Positions 45,302 to 55,088 are shown, numbered from the stretch's first letter. The stretch: 64,000 nucleotides of DNA from an uncultured Alistipes sp. (GCA_944321955.1 CALUNG010000008.1:40183-104182); one strand, 5' to 3'. A program made the numbers and translations. Notes: generated by a model from the letters alone, not told the origin.

Positions 45302-46864
45302 ATGAGATATTTGTTACGGCTGCTTGCAGTGCCGCTTTTTGCCGGACTTGTGTCGGTATCATGTATCAAGGAGCCCGAAGAGGCCTACAGCGACGTTGAG
45401 AACAGGTCGCTGCGTGCATGGATGCTGAAAAACAAGCCGGAACTTGTCGAGAATTTCCAGACCGACGGCGAATACTATGTCGAGGTGCTCGATCCGGGAG
45501 TTGCGGACAGCTTGTCCATAAACGAGATACTGAAGGACGAAAAGCAGGGCAGTTGCTGGCTCTTCTACAACATGACGGGCCGCGATCTGCATGGACAGGT
45601 CTGCATCACGCGCAGCGAACCCATTGCTCAGATGCAGGGCTCGTTTACGAAATATACCCATTACGTACCATATTTGCGCTATATCGGCGACGTTAACATC
45701 TCGCTGATGGAGGGAACGTACCTTGCAATGAAGAGCGTGCTGACCCTTGGTGAAAAATATGCCGCCGATCATGGACTGAGTACCGAATTCGAGGTGCGTT
45801 ACGGTACGTCGCTGCGTCTCTATCTGCCTTCGTCGATAGTCAACGGAGCCGGAGGTGTATCGGGTACCGGCGGTTACGAGGGTGAGTATGAGCTTGACGG
45901 CAACCGACCAATGATCATGGACTTTACGATAGTCAACCGCGTGAACAATCCGCTTGCCTATGAAGGCGACCTGGTCGATGCTTTCGGCGAAGGCAACGGC
46001 GGCGTTACACCGATCAAAAAGGACGAATCGGAAGATACGGCCGAATCGGCCCTGCGGGCCTCGCTGCGCCGTGTGCATACACGTGCGGACGGTACGGACA
46101 GCGGTTTGGCCTGGCGTCATGCATATGACACCATTCCGGGTCTGCTTGTATATCCCAAGTATGTACCCGACGCGGAGCGTGGCTTCGATTATGCATTCCA
46201 TTACCTCAAGAGTGAGGAGGATGAGACTCCGGTTTACGGTACCAACGAGCCCTATTTCGACAGCGACGTCTATGCCGGAGGTCCGACCGAGCTCGACAAG
46301 AAGATCAATGCCGCTCTTGTCGAGCGCTTCGGACAGGGAACCTACGGAGATACGATAGGTACGGACAAAACGGCCAGAATATGGTATATTTGCCGTTTTC
46401 TGGACGGCTTCATTGCCGATACCAATATCGACGAGGTCAAGGAGATAATCTATGGGTCTGTCGAAAGTGAAGGCTCGGTCATGAGTTACACTCCCGAAAG
46501 TGACAAGGAGAATGTGATAACGGCCTGGTATTATACCATTCCGCAGCTCTGCTTCGGACAGTGGGCGGCGTTCGTGACGACGTCGAGTTTCGCCTACGGC
46601 ACCACGGGACAGTCCGGTTCGTCGGAGACCTCTTCATCGTCGTCATCCTATTACAACTACTACAATTACTACAACTTCTATAACTACTACAACAGTTATT
46701 ACGGCAATCTCTATTACAACAACTACTATTATAACTACTATAACAACTATTACTACAACAACTATTACGATACGAGCGATACGACGACAACAACAACTGT
46801 TACCACTGAGATACAGGCGTATACGCCGCTGTTGTTCCAGATATATATCGAAGAGGCTGATTGA
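45302..46864 (+). CDS. large lipoprotein with a Tyr/Asn-rich low-complexity tract
   Basis: I do not recognise this 520-residue protein. It starts with a lipoprotein signal (lipobox SVSC, Cys21), and has a soluble, mixed alpha/beta body of about 420 residues with no catalytic motif I know. A Ser run then leads to a 40-residue tract (residues 450-489) made of 23 Tyr and 13 Asn, arranged as YYN-like triplets. After a Thr run the last 20 residues are ordinary (AYTPLLFQIYIEEAD), so the reading frame is clearly maintained through the tract. Such composition is reminiscent of adhesive or aggregation-prone segments. It would be exposed on a membrane surface. It is paired with the FKBP lipoprotein upstream and closed by a terminator. 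Confidence 0.85.
   Translation: MRYLLRLLAVPLFAGLVSVSCIKEPEEAYSDVENRSLRAWMLKNKPELVENFQTDGEYYVEVLDPGVADSLSINEILKDEKQGSCWLFYNMTGRDLHGQVCITRSEPIAQMQGSFTKYTHYVPYLRYIGDVNISLMEGTYLAMKSVLTLGEKYAADHGLSTEFEVRYGTSLRLYLPSSIVNGAGGVSGTGGYEGEYELDGNRPMIMDFTIVNRVNNPLAYEGDLVDAFGEGNGGVTPIKKDESEDTAESALRASLRRVHTRADGTDSGLAWRHAYDTIPGLLVYPKYVPDAERGFDYAFHYLKSEEDETPVYGTNEPYFDSDVYAGGPTELDKKINAALVERFGQGTYGDTIGTDKTARIWYICRFLDGFIADTNIDEVKEIIYGSVESEGSVMSYTPESDKENVITAWYYTIPQLCFGQWAAFVTTSSFAYGTTGQSGSSETSSSSSSYYNYYNYYNFYNYYNSYYGNLYYNNYYYNYYNNYYYNNYYDTSDTTTTTTVTTEIQAYTPLLFQIYIEEAD
46649..46768 (+). repeat. TAY/AAC triplet-rich coding repeat
   Basis: 120 bases encode the Tyr/Asn tract using TAT, TAC and AAC codons in irregular order. 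Codons for the same residue alternate (TAT/TAC), so it is a protein-level repeat under selection rather than a fresh DNA slippage tract, although length change by slippage is possible. Confidence 0.8.
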
Positions 46865-46887
46865 TCATCAGTCTGTACCGAATTATT

Positions 46888-46914
46888 GGCCGAAGTTTTG
46901 CTTCGGCCTTTTTT
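46888..46914 (+). terminator. intrinsic terminator after the Tyr/Asn-rich lipoprotein
   Basis: An 8-bp stem (46888-46895 with 46901-46908), 5-base loop and six T residues. Confidence 0.92.
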
Positions 46915-47016
46915 GTAAAAAGTAATGTATAAATTTTGCCGTGTGAAAAAAAAATGTTAATTTAGTAGTGCATAAGTGTTACGAAAAGACAACTTCAAAC
47001 TTTAAACCATAGTACT

Positions 47017-47262
47017 ATGATTATCACATTTAATGAACTGCGCCGTATCAAGGACAGATTACCGAGCGGAAGCTCGCAGCGCATAGCGGATGAATTGGGC
47101 ATAGATGTCGAGACTGTACGCAACTATTTCGGCGGCCAGCACCTGGATGCCAAAAACGGAGTGGGTGTCCACTTCGAACAGGGTCCCGACGGCGGTGTCG
47201 TTACGTTGGATGATACGGCGATTCTCGATGCGGCAATGCGTATCCTGAACGAAAACAAATAA
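47017..47262 (+). CDS. small DNA-binding-like protein with helix-turn-helix
   Basis: The 81-residue protein has a helix-turn-helix-like segment near its N-terminus (SSQRIADELGIDVETVRNYFGG), where residues 20-40 would form the two helices, and a short C-terminal helix (DDTAILDAAMRILNENK). It resembles small Bacteroidales proteins annotated only as DNA-binding. It is flanked by two terminators and is therefore transcribed alone, probably at a high level given its compact unit. No target is evident. Confidence 0.8.
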   Translation: MIITFNELRRIKDRLPSGSSQRIADELGIDVETVRNYFGGQHLDAKNGVGVHFEQGPDGGVVTLDDTAILDAAMRILNENK

Positions 47263-47286
47263 ATAATCTTAGCTTTTTTACAACAG

Positions 47287-47312
47287 GCCGAACCTTAAAG
47301 TTCGGCTTTTTT
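47287..47312 (+). terminator. intrinsic terminator after the small DNA-binding protein
   Basis: A 7-bp stem (47287-47293 with 47300-47306), 6-base loop and six T residues. Confidence 0.9.
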
Positions 47313-47356
47313 ACGGATATTTCAACCATAAATAAACAAGAGACTGTACACGGATC

Positions 47357-48460
47357 ATGAAGAGACTGAATGTTATTTTGCTTGCGTTGTGCGCACTTCT
47401 GTGCGTCAATGCATCGGCTGCCGACATCAAGTATGTCGATGCACAGACACTGACGCAACTCGGGAAGCTGTGCAAGACGACCAACCCGTACCATCGTGTC
47501 GAGGTGGCCGACTATCCCGAACTTACAAAAACCGAAGCCACTCTGCTGCTCAATACCACGGGCGAGGCTATCCTTTTCGAGACGGACTCCGAATCGATAT
47601 GGGTCAAGGCCGAATTCGGATATTCGCGTTGTCCGGGAGGCATGACGATGAATGCTGCCTGTGGTTTCAACCTCTATATCGAGGATGACGGCGAATGGAT
47701 CTGGGCCGCTTCGCGGTCGAACGCCGCGGGACGCGACAAGGCCGGCAACAACCGTCTGAACAAGCCTTTGCGTCTGATAGCGCACATGGACGGCCAGATG
47801 AAACGCTGCCTGATATACCTGCCGCTCTTTTCGGAGCTGAAGTCGCTCGAGATCGGCGTAGATGAAGGTGCAACGATCCGCCCCGTCGACAATCCTTTCC
47901 GCCACAAGATCGCGATCTTCGGCTCGAGCTATACCCACGGTCATGGAGCGACATGCGCCGGCCAGACCTATCCGGCATTCCTGCAGCGTCAGACCGGACT
48001 CTATTTCTGCAGCTTCGGCATGAGCGGAAACAGCAAGCTGCAGCGTGTGATGGGTGAGATACTGGCCTCGACCGATGCCGATGCGTATGTCGTGGATGCC
48101 TTCTCCAACCCGACTATCGAGGAGATCGGCGAGCGCATACGTCCGTTCATCGACGAGATACGCAAGACGCACCCGACAGCCCCGATCATCTTCCTGCGCA
48201 CGATTTACCGCGAAGGTCGTAATTTCGACACCAAACTCGAAGCTGCCGAGCAGAGCCGAATCGATTATGTCGAGAAGTTGATGGCCGATATCGTCAGGGA
48301 GTACAACGATGTCTATTATATAAATGTCGCTACGCAGACCGGCACCGACCACAACACCTCGACCGACGGCACGCATCCCTCGTCGTGGGGATACAAGCGC
48401 TGGGCCGACTCGATCCAGCCGCAGATCGTCAAGATACTTAAACGCTATGACATAAAATAG
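47357..48460 (+). CDS. exported SGNH/GDSL hydrolase
   Basis: The 367-residue protein has a signal peptide (MKRLNVILLALCALLCVNASA), a beta-rich N-terminal domain (SGNH_N-like, residues 30-170), and an SGNH esterase domain. Block I is FGSSYTHGHG with Ser191 as likely nucleophile, block II is GMSGNSKLQ, and the catalytic pair is Asp337/His340 in DGTHPSSWGY. Bacteroidales use such enzymes to remove acetyl or other esters from glycans. No glycan-utilisation genes flank it. A hairpin terminator follows. Confidence 0.9.
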   Translation: MKRLNVILLALCALLCVNASAADIKYVDAQTLTQLGKLCKTTNPYHRVEVADYPELTKTEATLLLNTTGEAILFETDSESIWVKAEFGYSRCPGGMTMNAACGFNLYIEDDGEWIWAASRSNAAGRDKAGNNRLNKPLRLIAHMDGQMKRCLIYLPLFSELKSLEIGVDEGATIRPVDNPFRHKIAIFGSSYTHGHGATCAGQTYPAFLQRQTGLYFCSFGMSGNSKLQRVMGEILASTDADAYVVDAFSNPTIEEIGERIRPFIDEIRKTHPTAPIIFLRTIYREGRNFDTKLEAAEQSRIDYVEKLMADIVREYNDVYYINVATQTGTDHNTSTDGTHPSSWGYKRWADSIQPQIVKILKRYDIK

Positions 48461-48483
48461 CTGGTGGCGACACCGAAGAGATG

Positions 48484-48516
48484 ATATGGCCGGCATGCGA
48501 GTGCCGGCCATATTTT
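48484..48516 (+). terminator. intrinsic terminator after the SGNH hydrolase
   Basis: A 12-bp stem (48484-48495 with 48502-48513), 6-base loop, then four T. Confidence 0.85.
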
Positions 48517-48719
48517 CATTTCATGCGCGCCATGTCGTACGTGTGTGGCAGTCGTCGTCTGCCACAATGGCAGTAAATCTTGCGCAAATGTCAGTTCGGG
48601 GGCGGTTTCAGTGGCGATTTTCCTTTTGGTACAACCTTTGCTCGTAATAAGGGCGTCCGGCAGAAATGCGGAAGGACACAACAAAACGAAATTATTAACG
48701 AATAAAAAATATTACAACT

Positions 48720-50639
48720 ATGGCAAAGATTATTGGTATCGATTTGGGAACTACGAATTCCTGCGTGGCAGTGATGGAAGGCAACGAACCGGTTGTCATA
48801 CCCAACTCCGAGGGACATCGCACCACTCCGTCGGTTGTCGCCTTTACGGACAACAACGAACGTAAGGTCGGCGATCCGGCAAAACGTCAAGCCATTACCA
48901 ACCCGAAGCGTACGGTCTTCTCGATCAAGCGTTTCATGGGCGAGCAGTACGACAAGGTAACTGCCGATATAGCACGCGCCCCGTACACCATCGTAAGGGG
49001 TGACAACAACACTCCGCGTGTCGATATTGACGGTCGTCAATATACTCCGCAGGAGATTTCGGCCATCATTCTTCAGAAGATGAAGAAGACGGCCGAGGAT
49101 TACCTCGGAACCGAAGTTACCGAAGCGGTTATCACCGTACCGGCATACTTCTCCGACTCGCAGCGTCAGGCTACCAAGGAGGCCGGTGAGATTGCAGGCC
49201 TGAAGGTACGTCGTATCATCAACGAGCCTACGGCCGCAGCGTTGGCTTACGGTCTTGACAAGAAGAAGAACGACATGAAGATCGCCGTATACGACCTGGG
49301 TGGCGGTACGTTCGATATATCGATCCTTGAGTTGGGCGACGGCGTATTCGAGGTTAAGTCTACCAATGGCGATACGCACCTTGGCGGCGATGACTTCGAT
49401 CACGTGCTGATCGACTACATGGCCGAAGCCTTCAAGGCTGAACACGGCGTCGACCTGCGTGAGGACCCGATGGCACTGCAGCGTCTGAAGGAGGCTGCCG
49501 AGAAGGCGAAGATCGAACTTTCGTCTTCGATGGAGACAGAGATCAACCTGCCGTACATCATGCCTATCAACGGCATACCTCAGCACCTGGTAATGAAGCT
49601 TACGCGTTCGAAGTTCGAACAGTTGTGCGATCACCTTATCCAGAAGACCATCGAGCCCTGCAAACTCGCGCTGCGTGATGCAGGTCTGCAGGCTTCGCAG
49701 ATCGATGAGGTTATCCTCGTAGGTGGTTCGACCCGTATCCCGGCTATCCAGCAGATCGTCGAGAAGTTCTTCGGCAAGACGCCCAACAAGAGTGTCAACC
49801 CCGATGAGGTCGTAGCTATCGGTGCCGCAATTCAGGGCGGTGTATTGACCGGTGAGGTAAAGGATGTGCTTCTGCTGGATGTAACTCCTCTGTCGCTGGG
49901 TATCGAGACTCTGGGTGGCGTATTCACCAAACTTATCGAGGCGAACACGACCATTCCTACCCGCAAGAGCGAGGTCTTCTCGACTGCGGCCGACAACCAG
50001 CCTTCGGTAGAGATCAACGTATGCCAGGGTGAGCGTCCTATGGCTCGTGACAACAAGAGTATCGGTCGCTTCCACCTCGATGGAATACCGGCAGCACCCC
50101 GTGGTGTACCGCAGATCGAGGTTACGTTCGATATCGATGCCAACGGTATATTGAACGTATCGGCCAAGGACAAGGGTACCGGCAAGGAGCAGAAGATCCG
50201 TATCGAGGCATCGAGCGGTCTGACCGAGCAGGAGATCCAGCGTATGCGTGACGAGGCCAAGGCCAACGAGGAGAAGGATAAGGCCGAGAAGGAGCGTATC
50301 GAGAAGATCAACGCCGCCGACTCGAATATCTTCGCTACCGAGAAGCAGCTCAAGGAGTATGGCGACAAGCTGCCTGCCGACAAGAAATCGGCTATCGAAG
50401 GAGCCCTCGCAAAACTGAAGGAGGCTCACAAGAATGCCGATATCGCAGCCATCGACAGCGCCATAGCCGAGTTGAATGCCGCATGGCAGGCTGCTTCGCA
50501 GGACATCTACTCGCAGCAGGCAAGCCAGCAGGCCCAGAGCGGTGCTCAGCAGAGCGCAGGCAGCAATGCCGGCTCGCAGAGCAGCAGCAACGGCAACAAC
50601 GGCCAGCCCGAGGACGTAGAGTTCGAGGAAGTCAAATAA
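48720..50639 (+). CDS. dnaK: chaperone DnaK
   Basis: DnaK (Hsp70) binds unfolded segments in an ATP-driven cycle. The 639-residue product has the ATPase domain ([65 protein letters not shown]), the substrate-binding domain ([34 protein letters not shown]), a helical lid, and a Gln/Ser-rich tail ending in EDVEFEEVK. dnaJ and grpE are not adjacent. I found no CIRCE element in the 200 bases upstream. A strong terminator follows, so it is monocistronic. Confidence 0.98.
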   Translation: MAKIIGIDLGTTNSCVAVMEGNEPVVIPNSEGHRTTPSVVAFTDNNERKVGDPAKRQAITNPKRTVFSIKRFMGEQYDKVTADIARAPYTIVRGDNNTPRVDIDGRQYTPQEISAIILQKMKKTAEDYLGTEVTEAVITVPAYFSDSQRQATKEAGEIAGLKVRRIINEPTAAALAYGLDKKKNDMKIAVYDLGGGTFDISILELGDGVFEVKSTNGDTHLGGDDFDHVLIDYMAEAFKAEHGVDLREDPMALQRLKEAAEKAKIELSSSMETEINLPYIMPINGIPQHLVMKLTRSKFEQLCDHLIQKTIEPCKLALRDAGLQASQIDEVILVGGSTRIPAIQQIVEKFFGKTPNKSVNPDEVVAIGAAIQGGVLTGEVKDVLLLDVTPLSLGIETLGGVFTKLIEANTTIPTRKSEVFSTAADNQPSVEINVCQGERPMARDNKSIGRFHLDGIPAAPRGVPQIEVTFDIDANGILNVSAKDKGTGKEQKIRIEASSGLTEQEIQRMRDEAKANEEKDKAEKERIEKINAADSNIFATEKQLKEYGDKLPADKKSAIEGALAKLKEAHKNADIAAIDSAIAELNAAWQAASQDIYSQQASQQAQSGAQQSAGSNAGSQSSSNGNNGQPEDVEFEEVK

Positions 50640-50669
50640 TCCGCGGATAACGGATCAGTGATATGACCG

Positions 50670-50716
50670 GCGGGGCCGGAAGTGTGTCAAAGCACTTCCG
50701 GCCCCGCTTTTTTTTT
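50670..50716 (+). terminator. intrinsic terminator after dnaK
   Basis: A perfect 15-bp GC-rich stem (50670-50684 with 50693-50707), 8-base loop and nine T residues, one of the strongest in the window. Confidence 0.95.
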
Positions 50717-50863
50717 GTGCGTGCGGGAATATGGATTGTCGTGCATGATGCCTGTTTTTGTAGGTCTATGCGTCTCAACACCCGGATGTTTGCCCGTATT
50801 CTGCATGTACATGGGGCGGTTTGTAGTTAAAGTGTGCAACAAACGTAAGTTTCCACGTTATGT
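50717..50863. other. non-coding stretch between the dnaK terminator and the secDF promoter
   Basis: The dnaK-secDF gap is 350 bases. This part shows no convincing gene; a 63-codon frame at 50682-50873 starts inside the terminator and has no family-like features. Confidence 0.5.
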
Positions 50864-50896
50864 TTTGCTGTAATTAAGATTATTTTAGTACTTTTG
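50864..50896 (+). promoter_or_regulatory. promoter for secDF
   Basis: TTTG at 50864-50867 and TACTTTTG at 50889-50896 with a 21-base spacer. The start of transcription would be near 50900, leaving a 5' leader of about 90 bases. Confidence 0.6.
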
Positions 50897-50906
50897 TACG
50901 CTATTG

Positions 50907-50936
50907 GCGTCCGGTGTGCGCGAGCGTGTCGGACGT
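50907..50936 (+). promoter_or_regulatory. hairpin at the 5' end of the secDF mRNA
   Basis: CGTCCG (50908-50913) pairs with CGGACG (50930-50935). The interior continues with four G-U pairs and two G-C pairs up to a GCGA loop (50920-50923), a GNRA tetraloop closed by C-G. It lies within a few bases of the inferred transcript start. Confidence 0.5.
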
Positions 50937-50989
50937 ATGCATGAGGACAAATAATTAAACTACAAATTATAACAAAATTTTTAACTCAA

Positions 50990-53900
50990 ATGCAAAGTAA
51001 AGGCGCAATCAAATTACTCGCAATCTTCCTTGCGATTGCCTGTATTTTCCAGCTCTCGTTTACGCTGAAGACGCATTCCGTCGAGAAGGCTGCTGCCAAG
51101 TATGCAAGCACCTTCCCCGAAAACGAGCGCGAGGCCATGGAACAGTACTATCTCGATTCCGTAGCCACGAAACCTGTATACAATGTTTTGGTCCGCAAGT
51201 ACACCTATCAGGAGTGCAAGGAGCGTGAGGTTAACCTCGGTCTGGACCTCAAGGGCGGTATGAACGTCATGCTCGAGATCGAAGTCGAGGATGTTGTCAA
51301 GGCTCTTGCCGGCGACAGCCAGAACGATCCCGCATTCGTCGAGGCCATATCTGCAGCCAAGGAGGCCGTGAAGCAGGGTACCGGCGATTTCATCGATGCT
51401 TTCGAGAAGGCATACAAGGCCTCGAGCAACGGAACTCCGCTGGCTACGATCTTCGTAAGCCCCGACCGTAAGGACATTACCCCCAACAGCACCGATGCCG
51501 AGGTGATCAAGGTTCTGCGCAAGGAGACCGACGATGCGATTGCCGCTTCGTTCAACATCATCCGCAGCCGTATCGACCACTTCGGTGTAACGCAGCCCAA
51601 CATCCAGCGTCTGCCCAACTCGAACCGTATTCTGGTTGAGCTTCCCGGTGTAAAGGAGCCCGAGCGTGTGCGCAAGCTTCTTCAGGGAACGGCATCGCTC
51701 GAGTTCTGGACTACCTACAACGCTTCGGACCTCATGACGTCGCTGGCAAAGGCCGACCGTGATCTGAAGAACGTTCTCGGCGACGAGCTTGCAGCCGAGG
51801 CCGAGCAGGCTGAGGCGGCACAGGCTGCCGAGGTTGCGGAGACCGCTACCGAAGGTGCCGACGAGGGCCTTCTGAGCGAGGTAGGCGAGGCACAGTCCAC
51901 GGTAGAGGATACGACCGTACGTCACTATACCCGCGAGGAGAATCCTCTGCTGGCTATTCTCGATCCCTACTATGCTGGTGGTGCGGTTATCGGTGCAGCC
52001 GATGCGGCAGATATCCCGACCGTAAACAAATATCTCGAGATGAGTGTAGTGAAGGATGCCTTCCCGGCCGACGTAATGTTCAAGTGGGGTATCAAGGCCG
52101 ATCCGGCTCTCGACAACAAGTTCGCTCTCTACGCTCTGAAGGTTGAACGTCCCGACGGCAAGGCTCCGCTCGACGGTAGCGCTATATCCGACGCCCGCGA
52201 GGCTTATTCGCAGCGCGGTGCAACGGCCGAGGTTTCGATGTCGATGAACTCGAACGGTATATCCGAGTGGGCACGTCTTACTGCCGACAACGTAGGCAAG
52301 TGCATTGCCATCGTCCTTGACGGTTACGTATACTCCGCTCCGGTAGTTCAGAACAAGATCGAAGGCGGTAACTCGGCCATCACCGGAAACTTTACGATAC
52401 AGGAGGCTCAGGACCTCGCAAACGTCCTCAAGTCGGGTAAGGTTCCTGCTCCGGCACGCATCATTCAGGATGAGGTTGTCGGCCCGTCGCTCGGTCAGGA
52501 GTCGATCAATGCCGGTCTTATCTCGTTCGTGATAGCGTTCATTCTGGTACTGCTCTACATGGGCCTGTTCTATCGCACGGCAGGTTGGTTGGCCGATATC
52601 GCGCTGGTTACCAACGTGTTCCTGCTGATGGGCGTACTCGTGTCGTTCGGCGCCGTCCTTACGCTTCCGGGTATTGCCGGTATCGTGCTGACCATGGGTA
52701 TGGCCGTCGATGCCAACGTCATCATCTACGAGCGTATCAAGGAGGAGCTCCGTTCGGGCAAGGGTCTGGCTTCGGCCATCAAGGATGGTTTCTCGAATGC
52801 ATATTCGGCAATCATCGACGGCCAGCTGACCACCATCATTACCGGTCTGGTTCTCTATGTATTCGGTAACGGTCCTGTTCAGGGCTTCGCAACGACCCTG
52901 ATCATCGGTATCATCACCTCGCTCTTCTGCTCGATCTTCATCACCCGTCTGCTTATCGAATGGGTTGCGAACAAGTGGGGCCATATCTCCTTCTCGCGCA
53001 AGTTCTCCGAGAACTTCCTCGCAAACGTACACTTCGACTTCGTCGGCAAGCGCAAGTATTCGTACATCGTGATGCTCGTGCTCATCCTGCTGTCGATCGG
53101 TTCGTTCTTCGTGCGCGGTCTCAACATGGGTGTCGACTTCACCGGTGGACGTATCTACGTCGTACGCTTCGACCACAACGTATCGAGCGAAGAGGTTCGC
53201 GATGCAGTCAGCAAGACCTTTGCATCGCTCGAGAATGCCGATGCTTCGAACATCAGCTGCGAGGTAAAGCAGTTCGGTGCCGACAACCAGATGCGTATCT
53301 TCACACAGTACAAGTATGACGATACGTCGGAGGAGACGACCGCCGAGGTTGACCGCCTGATCTACGATGCCGTCAAGGATCTCTACAAGTATGACATCAC
53401 CTTCGATCAGTTCAAGGATACGCAGGACGACGTGAACGGTATCATATCGTCGAACAAGATCGGTCCTGCCATTGCCCGCGACATGATCTTCAATGCATTC
53501 TATGCCGTTCTCTTCTCGCTGATCGCAATCGGTCTCTACATCGCACTGCGATTCAAGAAGTGGCAGTGGGCTACGGGTGCTACCGTGGCACTTGCCCAGA
53601 ACGCATTTATCGTTATCGGTATCTTCTCGATGTTCTACGGTCTGCTGCCATTCTCGATGGAGGTTGACCAGGCATTCATCGCCGCGATCCTGACCATCAT
53701 CGGTTACTCGATCAACGATACGGTGGTTATCTTCGACCGTATCCGCGAGTACCTCGGTCTCTATCCGAAGCGTCCGTTCAAGGAGAACATCAACAACGCC
53801 ATCTGTTCGACGCTGTCGCGTACGATCAATACCTCGGGTACGACTCTCGTAACTCTGATAGCAATCTTCGCTTTCGGTGGCGAGACGATCCGCGGATTCA

Positions 53901-54007
53901 TCTTCGCACTGCTGTTGGGTATCATCATCGGTACCTATTCGTCGGTGTTCATCGCAACTCCTATTGCATACGACCTGATGAAGAAAAAGGAGGGCGAAAA
54001 CAAGTAG
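50990..54007 (+). CDS. secDF: fused protein translocase SecDF
   Basis: SecDF uses the proton gradient to pull preproteins out of the SecYEG channel. At 1005 residues it joins SecD and SecF, as usual in Bacteroidota. The SecD half (to about residue 680) has the first membrane helix (IKLLAIFLAIACIFQLSF), EVNLGLDLKGGMNVMLEI, and the membrane block with AGIVLTMGMAVDANVIIYERIKEELRSGKG. The SecF half has GVDFTGGRIYVVRF and YSINDTVVIFDRIREYLG. An acidic Ala/Glu-rich insertion (residues about 260-300) is present in the periplasmic part. It is transcribed alone. Confidence 0.98.
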   Translation: MQSKGAIKLLAIFLAIACIFQLSFTLKTHSVEKAAAKYASTFPENEREAMEQYYLDSVATKPVYNVLVRKYTYQECKEREVNLGLDLKGGMNVMLEIEVEDVVKALAGDSQNDPAFVEAISAAKEAVKQGTGDFIDAFEKAYKASSNGTPLATIFVSPDRKDITPNSTDAEVIKVLRKETDDAIAASFNIIRSRIDHFGVTQPNIQRLPNSNRILVELPGVKEPERVRKLLQGTASLEFWTTYNASDLMTSLAKADRDLKNVLGDELAAEAEQAEAAQAAEVAETATEGADEGLLSEVGEAQSTVEDTTVRHYTREENPLLAILDPYYAGGAVIGAADAADIPTVNKYLEMSVVKDAFPADVMFKWGIKADPALDNKFALYALKVERPDGKAPLDGSAISDAREAYSQRGATAEVSMSMNSNGISEWARLTADNVGKCIAIVLDGYVYSAPVVQNKIEGGNSAITGNFTIQEAQDLANVLKSGKVPAPARIIQDEVVGPSLGQESINAGLISFVIAFILVLLYMGLFYRTAGWLADIALVTNVFLLMGVLVSFGAVLTLPGIAGIVLTMGMAVDANVIIYERIKEELRSGKGLASAIKDGFSNAYSAIIDGQLTTIITGLVLYVFGNGPVQGFATTLIIGIITSLFCSIFITRLLIEWVANKWGHISFSRKFSENFLANVHFDFVGKRKYSYIVMLVLILLSIGSFFVRGLNMGVDFTGGRIYVVRFDHNVSSEEVRDAVSKTFASLENADASNISCEVKQFGADNQMRIFTQYKYDDTSEETTAEVDRLIYDAVKDLYKYDITFDQFKDTQDDVNGIISSNKIGPAIARDMIFNAFYAVLFSLIAIGLYIALRFKKWQWATGATVALAQNAFIVIGIFSMFYGLLPFSMEVDQAFIAAILTIIGYSINDTVVIFDRIREYLGLYPKRPFKENINNAICSTLSRTINTSGTTLVTLIAIFAFGGETIRGFIFALLLGIIIGTYSSVFIATPIAYDLMKKKEGENK

Positions 54008-54027
54008 CCGATAATCCTGAAACAGTC

Positions 54028-54067
54028 AAAACAGCGGTTACAGATATCTGTAACCGCTGTTTTTTTT
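54028..54067 (+). terminator. long palindromic terminator after secDF
   Basis: A perfect 36-base palindrome (54028-54045 with 54046-54063) folds into a hairpin with a minimal loop, followed by T residues to 54067. Confidence 0.92.
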
Positions 54068-54163
54068 AGGTGACTGCATGTTCTTTTGGACTGAAAATAC
54101 GGTCTGAAAGTTATAAATCGCGGGAATATGCATATATTTACGTTGGTGCAAAGAGAATGAATT

Positions 54164-55075
54164 ATGGAGAGTAAAGGTATTTTGCATTTTACGTTGGCCG
54201 AGGTCAAACGTATGATGAATATCGATGATGGCCTGAATGACGATTTCCTTATCTATAATTTCGACAAGAGTGTAGCGACTCATGAGTTGAGCGAATCATT
54301 CAGGGGGCCGGTCCGTGCGGATGTCATAGGACTTGTCGTAATGTATGATGGGGAGGCGCGTATAAATATCAACACGCGCAGTTTTGTGGTAGGCAAAAAC
54401 ATGGCTTTAATGTTAATGCCATCAAGCATATACAAGGTTGAGTGCAGTGATAATGCCCGCGGTTTCGTATTTGCCGTATCTACATCGCTATTGCATTTCG
54501 ACATGAATATATCGTTGGGTTCAGTCGTGCCTATAGGTCTTCAGATGTACAACAACCCATGCTTTACCATTACCGAAACCGATGGTCGGATACTGGGCAA
54601 GTATATTGATCTCGTATATTCACTGTTGAAGTATGGCAAATACGATATCAATGTCATGCGCGGGCAGTTGTCGTCGCTGTTTTTCTTCATGAACAGCATC
54701 ATGGAGAAGTACGTCAACGAACGTCAACTCAATTCGAACTCATGCGACAATCGCAACAGCCGTTTGATGAGCGATTTCATCAAGTTGTTGACCGAGAATT
54801 TCCGTACGGAGCACCGTATTGCCTTTTATGCGGACAAGTTATGTCTGACGCCGAAGTATTTTTCATCGTTGATCAAGCAGACCAGCGGCAAGAGTGCATC
54901 GGACTGGATAGACGGAATAATAATTTCGGAAGCCAAACTGCTGTTGCTCTATTCGGATCTGAGCGTGCAGCAGATAGCATATCAGTTGAGTTTCCCGACG
55001 GCATCGTTTTTCGGGACATACTTCAAGCGTCATACGGGCATGACACCGGGCGATTTTCGCAGCAATAAGGGGTAA
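54164..55075 (+). CDS. AraC-family transcriptional regulator
   Basis: The 303-residue protein has an N-terminal sensing domain of cupin-like character (residues 40-150) and a C-terminal pair of helix-turn-helices of the AraC type (residues about 205-300): IAFYADKLCLTPKYFSSLIKQTSGKSASDWI and LSVQQIAYQLSFPTASFFGTYFKRHTGMTPGDF. It is alone on its strand and no obvious target operon is next to it. The effector is unknown. Bacteroidales AraC genes of this length often regulate genes elsewhere. Confidence 0.92.
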   Translation: MESKGILHFTLAEVKRMMNIDDGLNDDFLIYNFDKSVATHELSESFRGPVRADVIGLVVMYDGEARININTRSFVVGKNMALMLMPSSIYKVECSDNARGFVFAVSTSLLHFDMNISLGSVVPIGLQMYNNPCFTITETDGRILGKYIDLVYSLLKYGKYDINVMRGQLSSLFFFMNSIMEKYVNERQLNSNSCDNRNSRLMSDFIKLLTENFRTEHRIAFYADKLCLTPKYFSSLIKQTSGKSASDWIDGIIISEAKLLLLYSDLSVQQIAYQLSFPTASFFGTYFKRHTGMTPGDFRSNKG

Positions 55076-55088
55076 AACAGGCGAATGA

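Noticed and set aside
46649-46768. Tandem-repeat array as CRISPR or mobile element
   Set aside because: No fixed repeat/spacer pattern; the bases are an in-frame coding tract.
48517-48719. CIRCE or other heat-shock operator upstream of dnaK
   Set aside because: No TTAGCACTC-N9-GAGTGCTAA-like inverted repeat present.
48591-50429. 612-codon open frame antisense to dnaK
   Set aside because: A known artefact of codon bias opposite dnaK; the sense protein is unmistakable.
50682-50873. 63-codon frame between dnaK and secDF
   Set aside because: Begins inside the dnaK terminator, Cys-rich random-looking product, no promoter.
51014-53176. 720-codon open frame antisense to secDF
   Set aside because: Shadow of a highly conserved sense gene; no family features.
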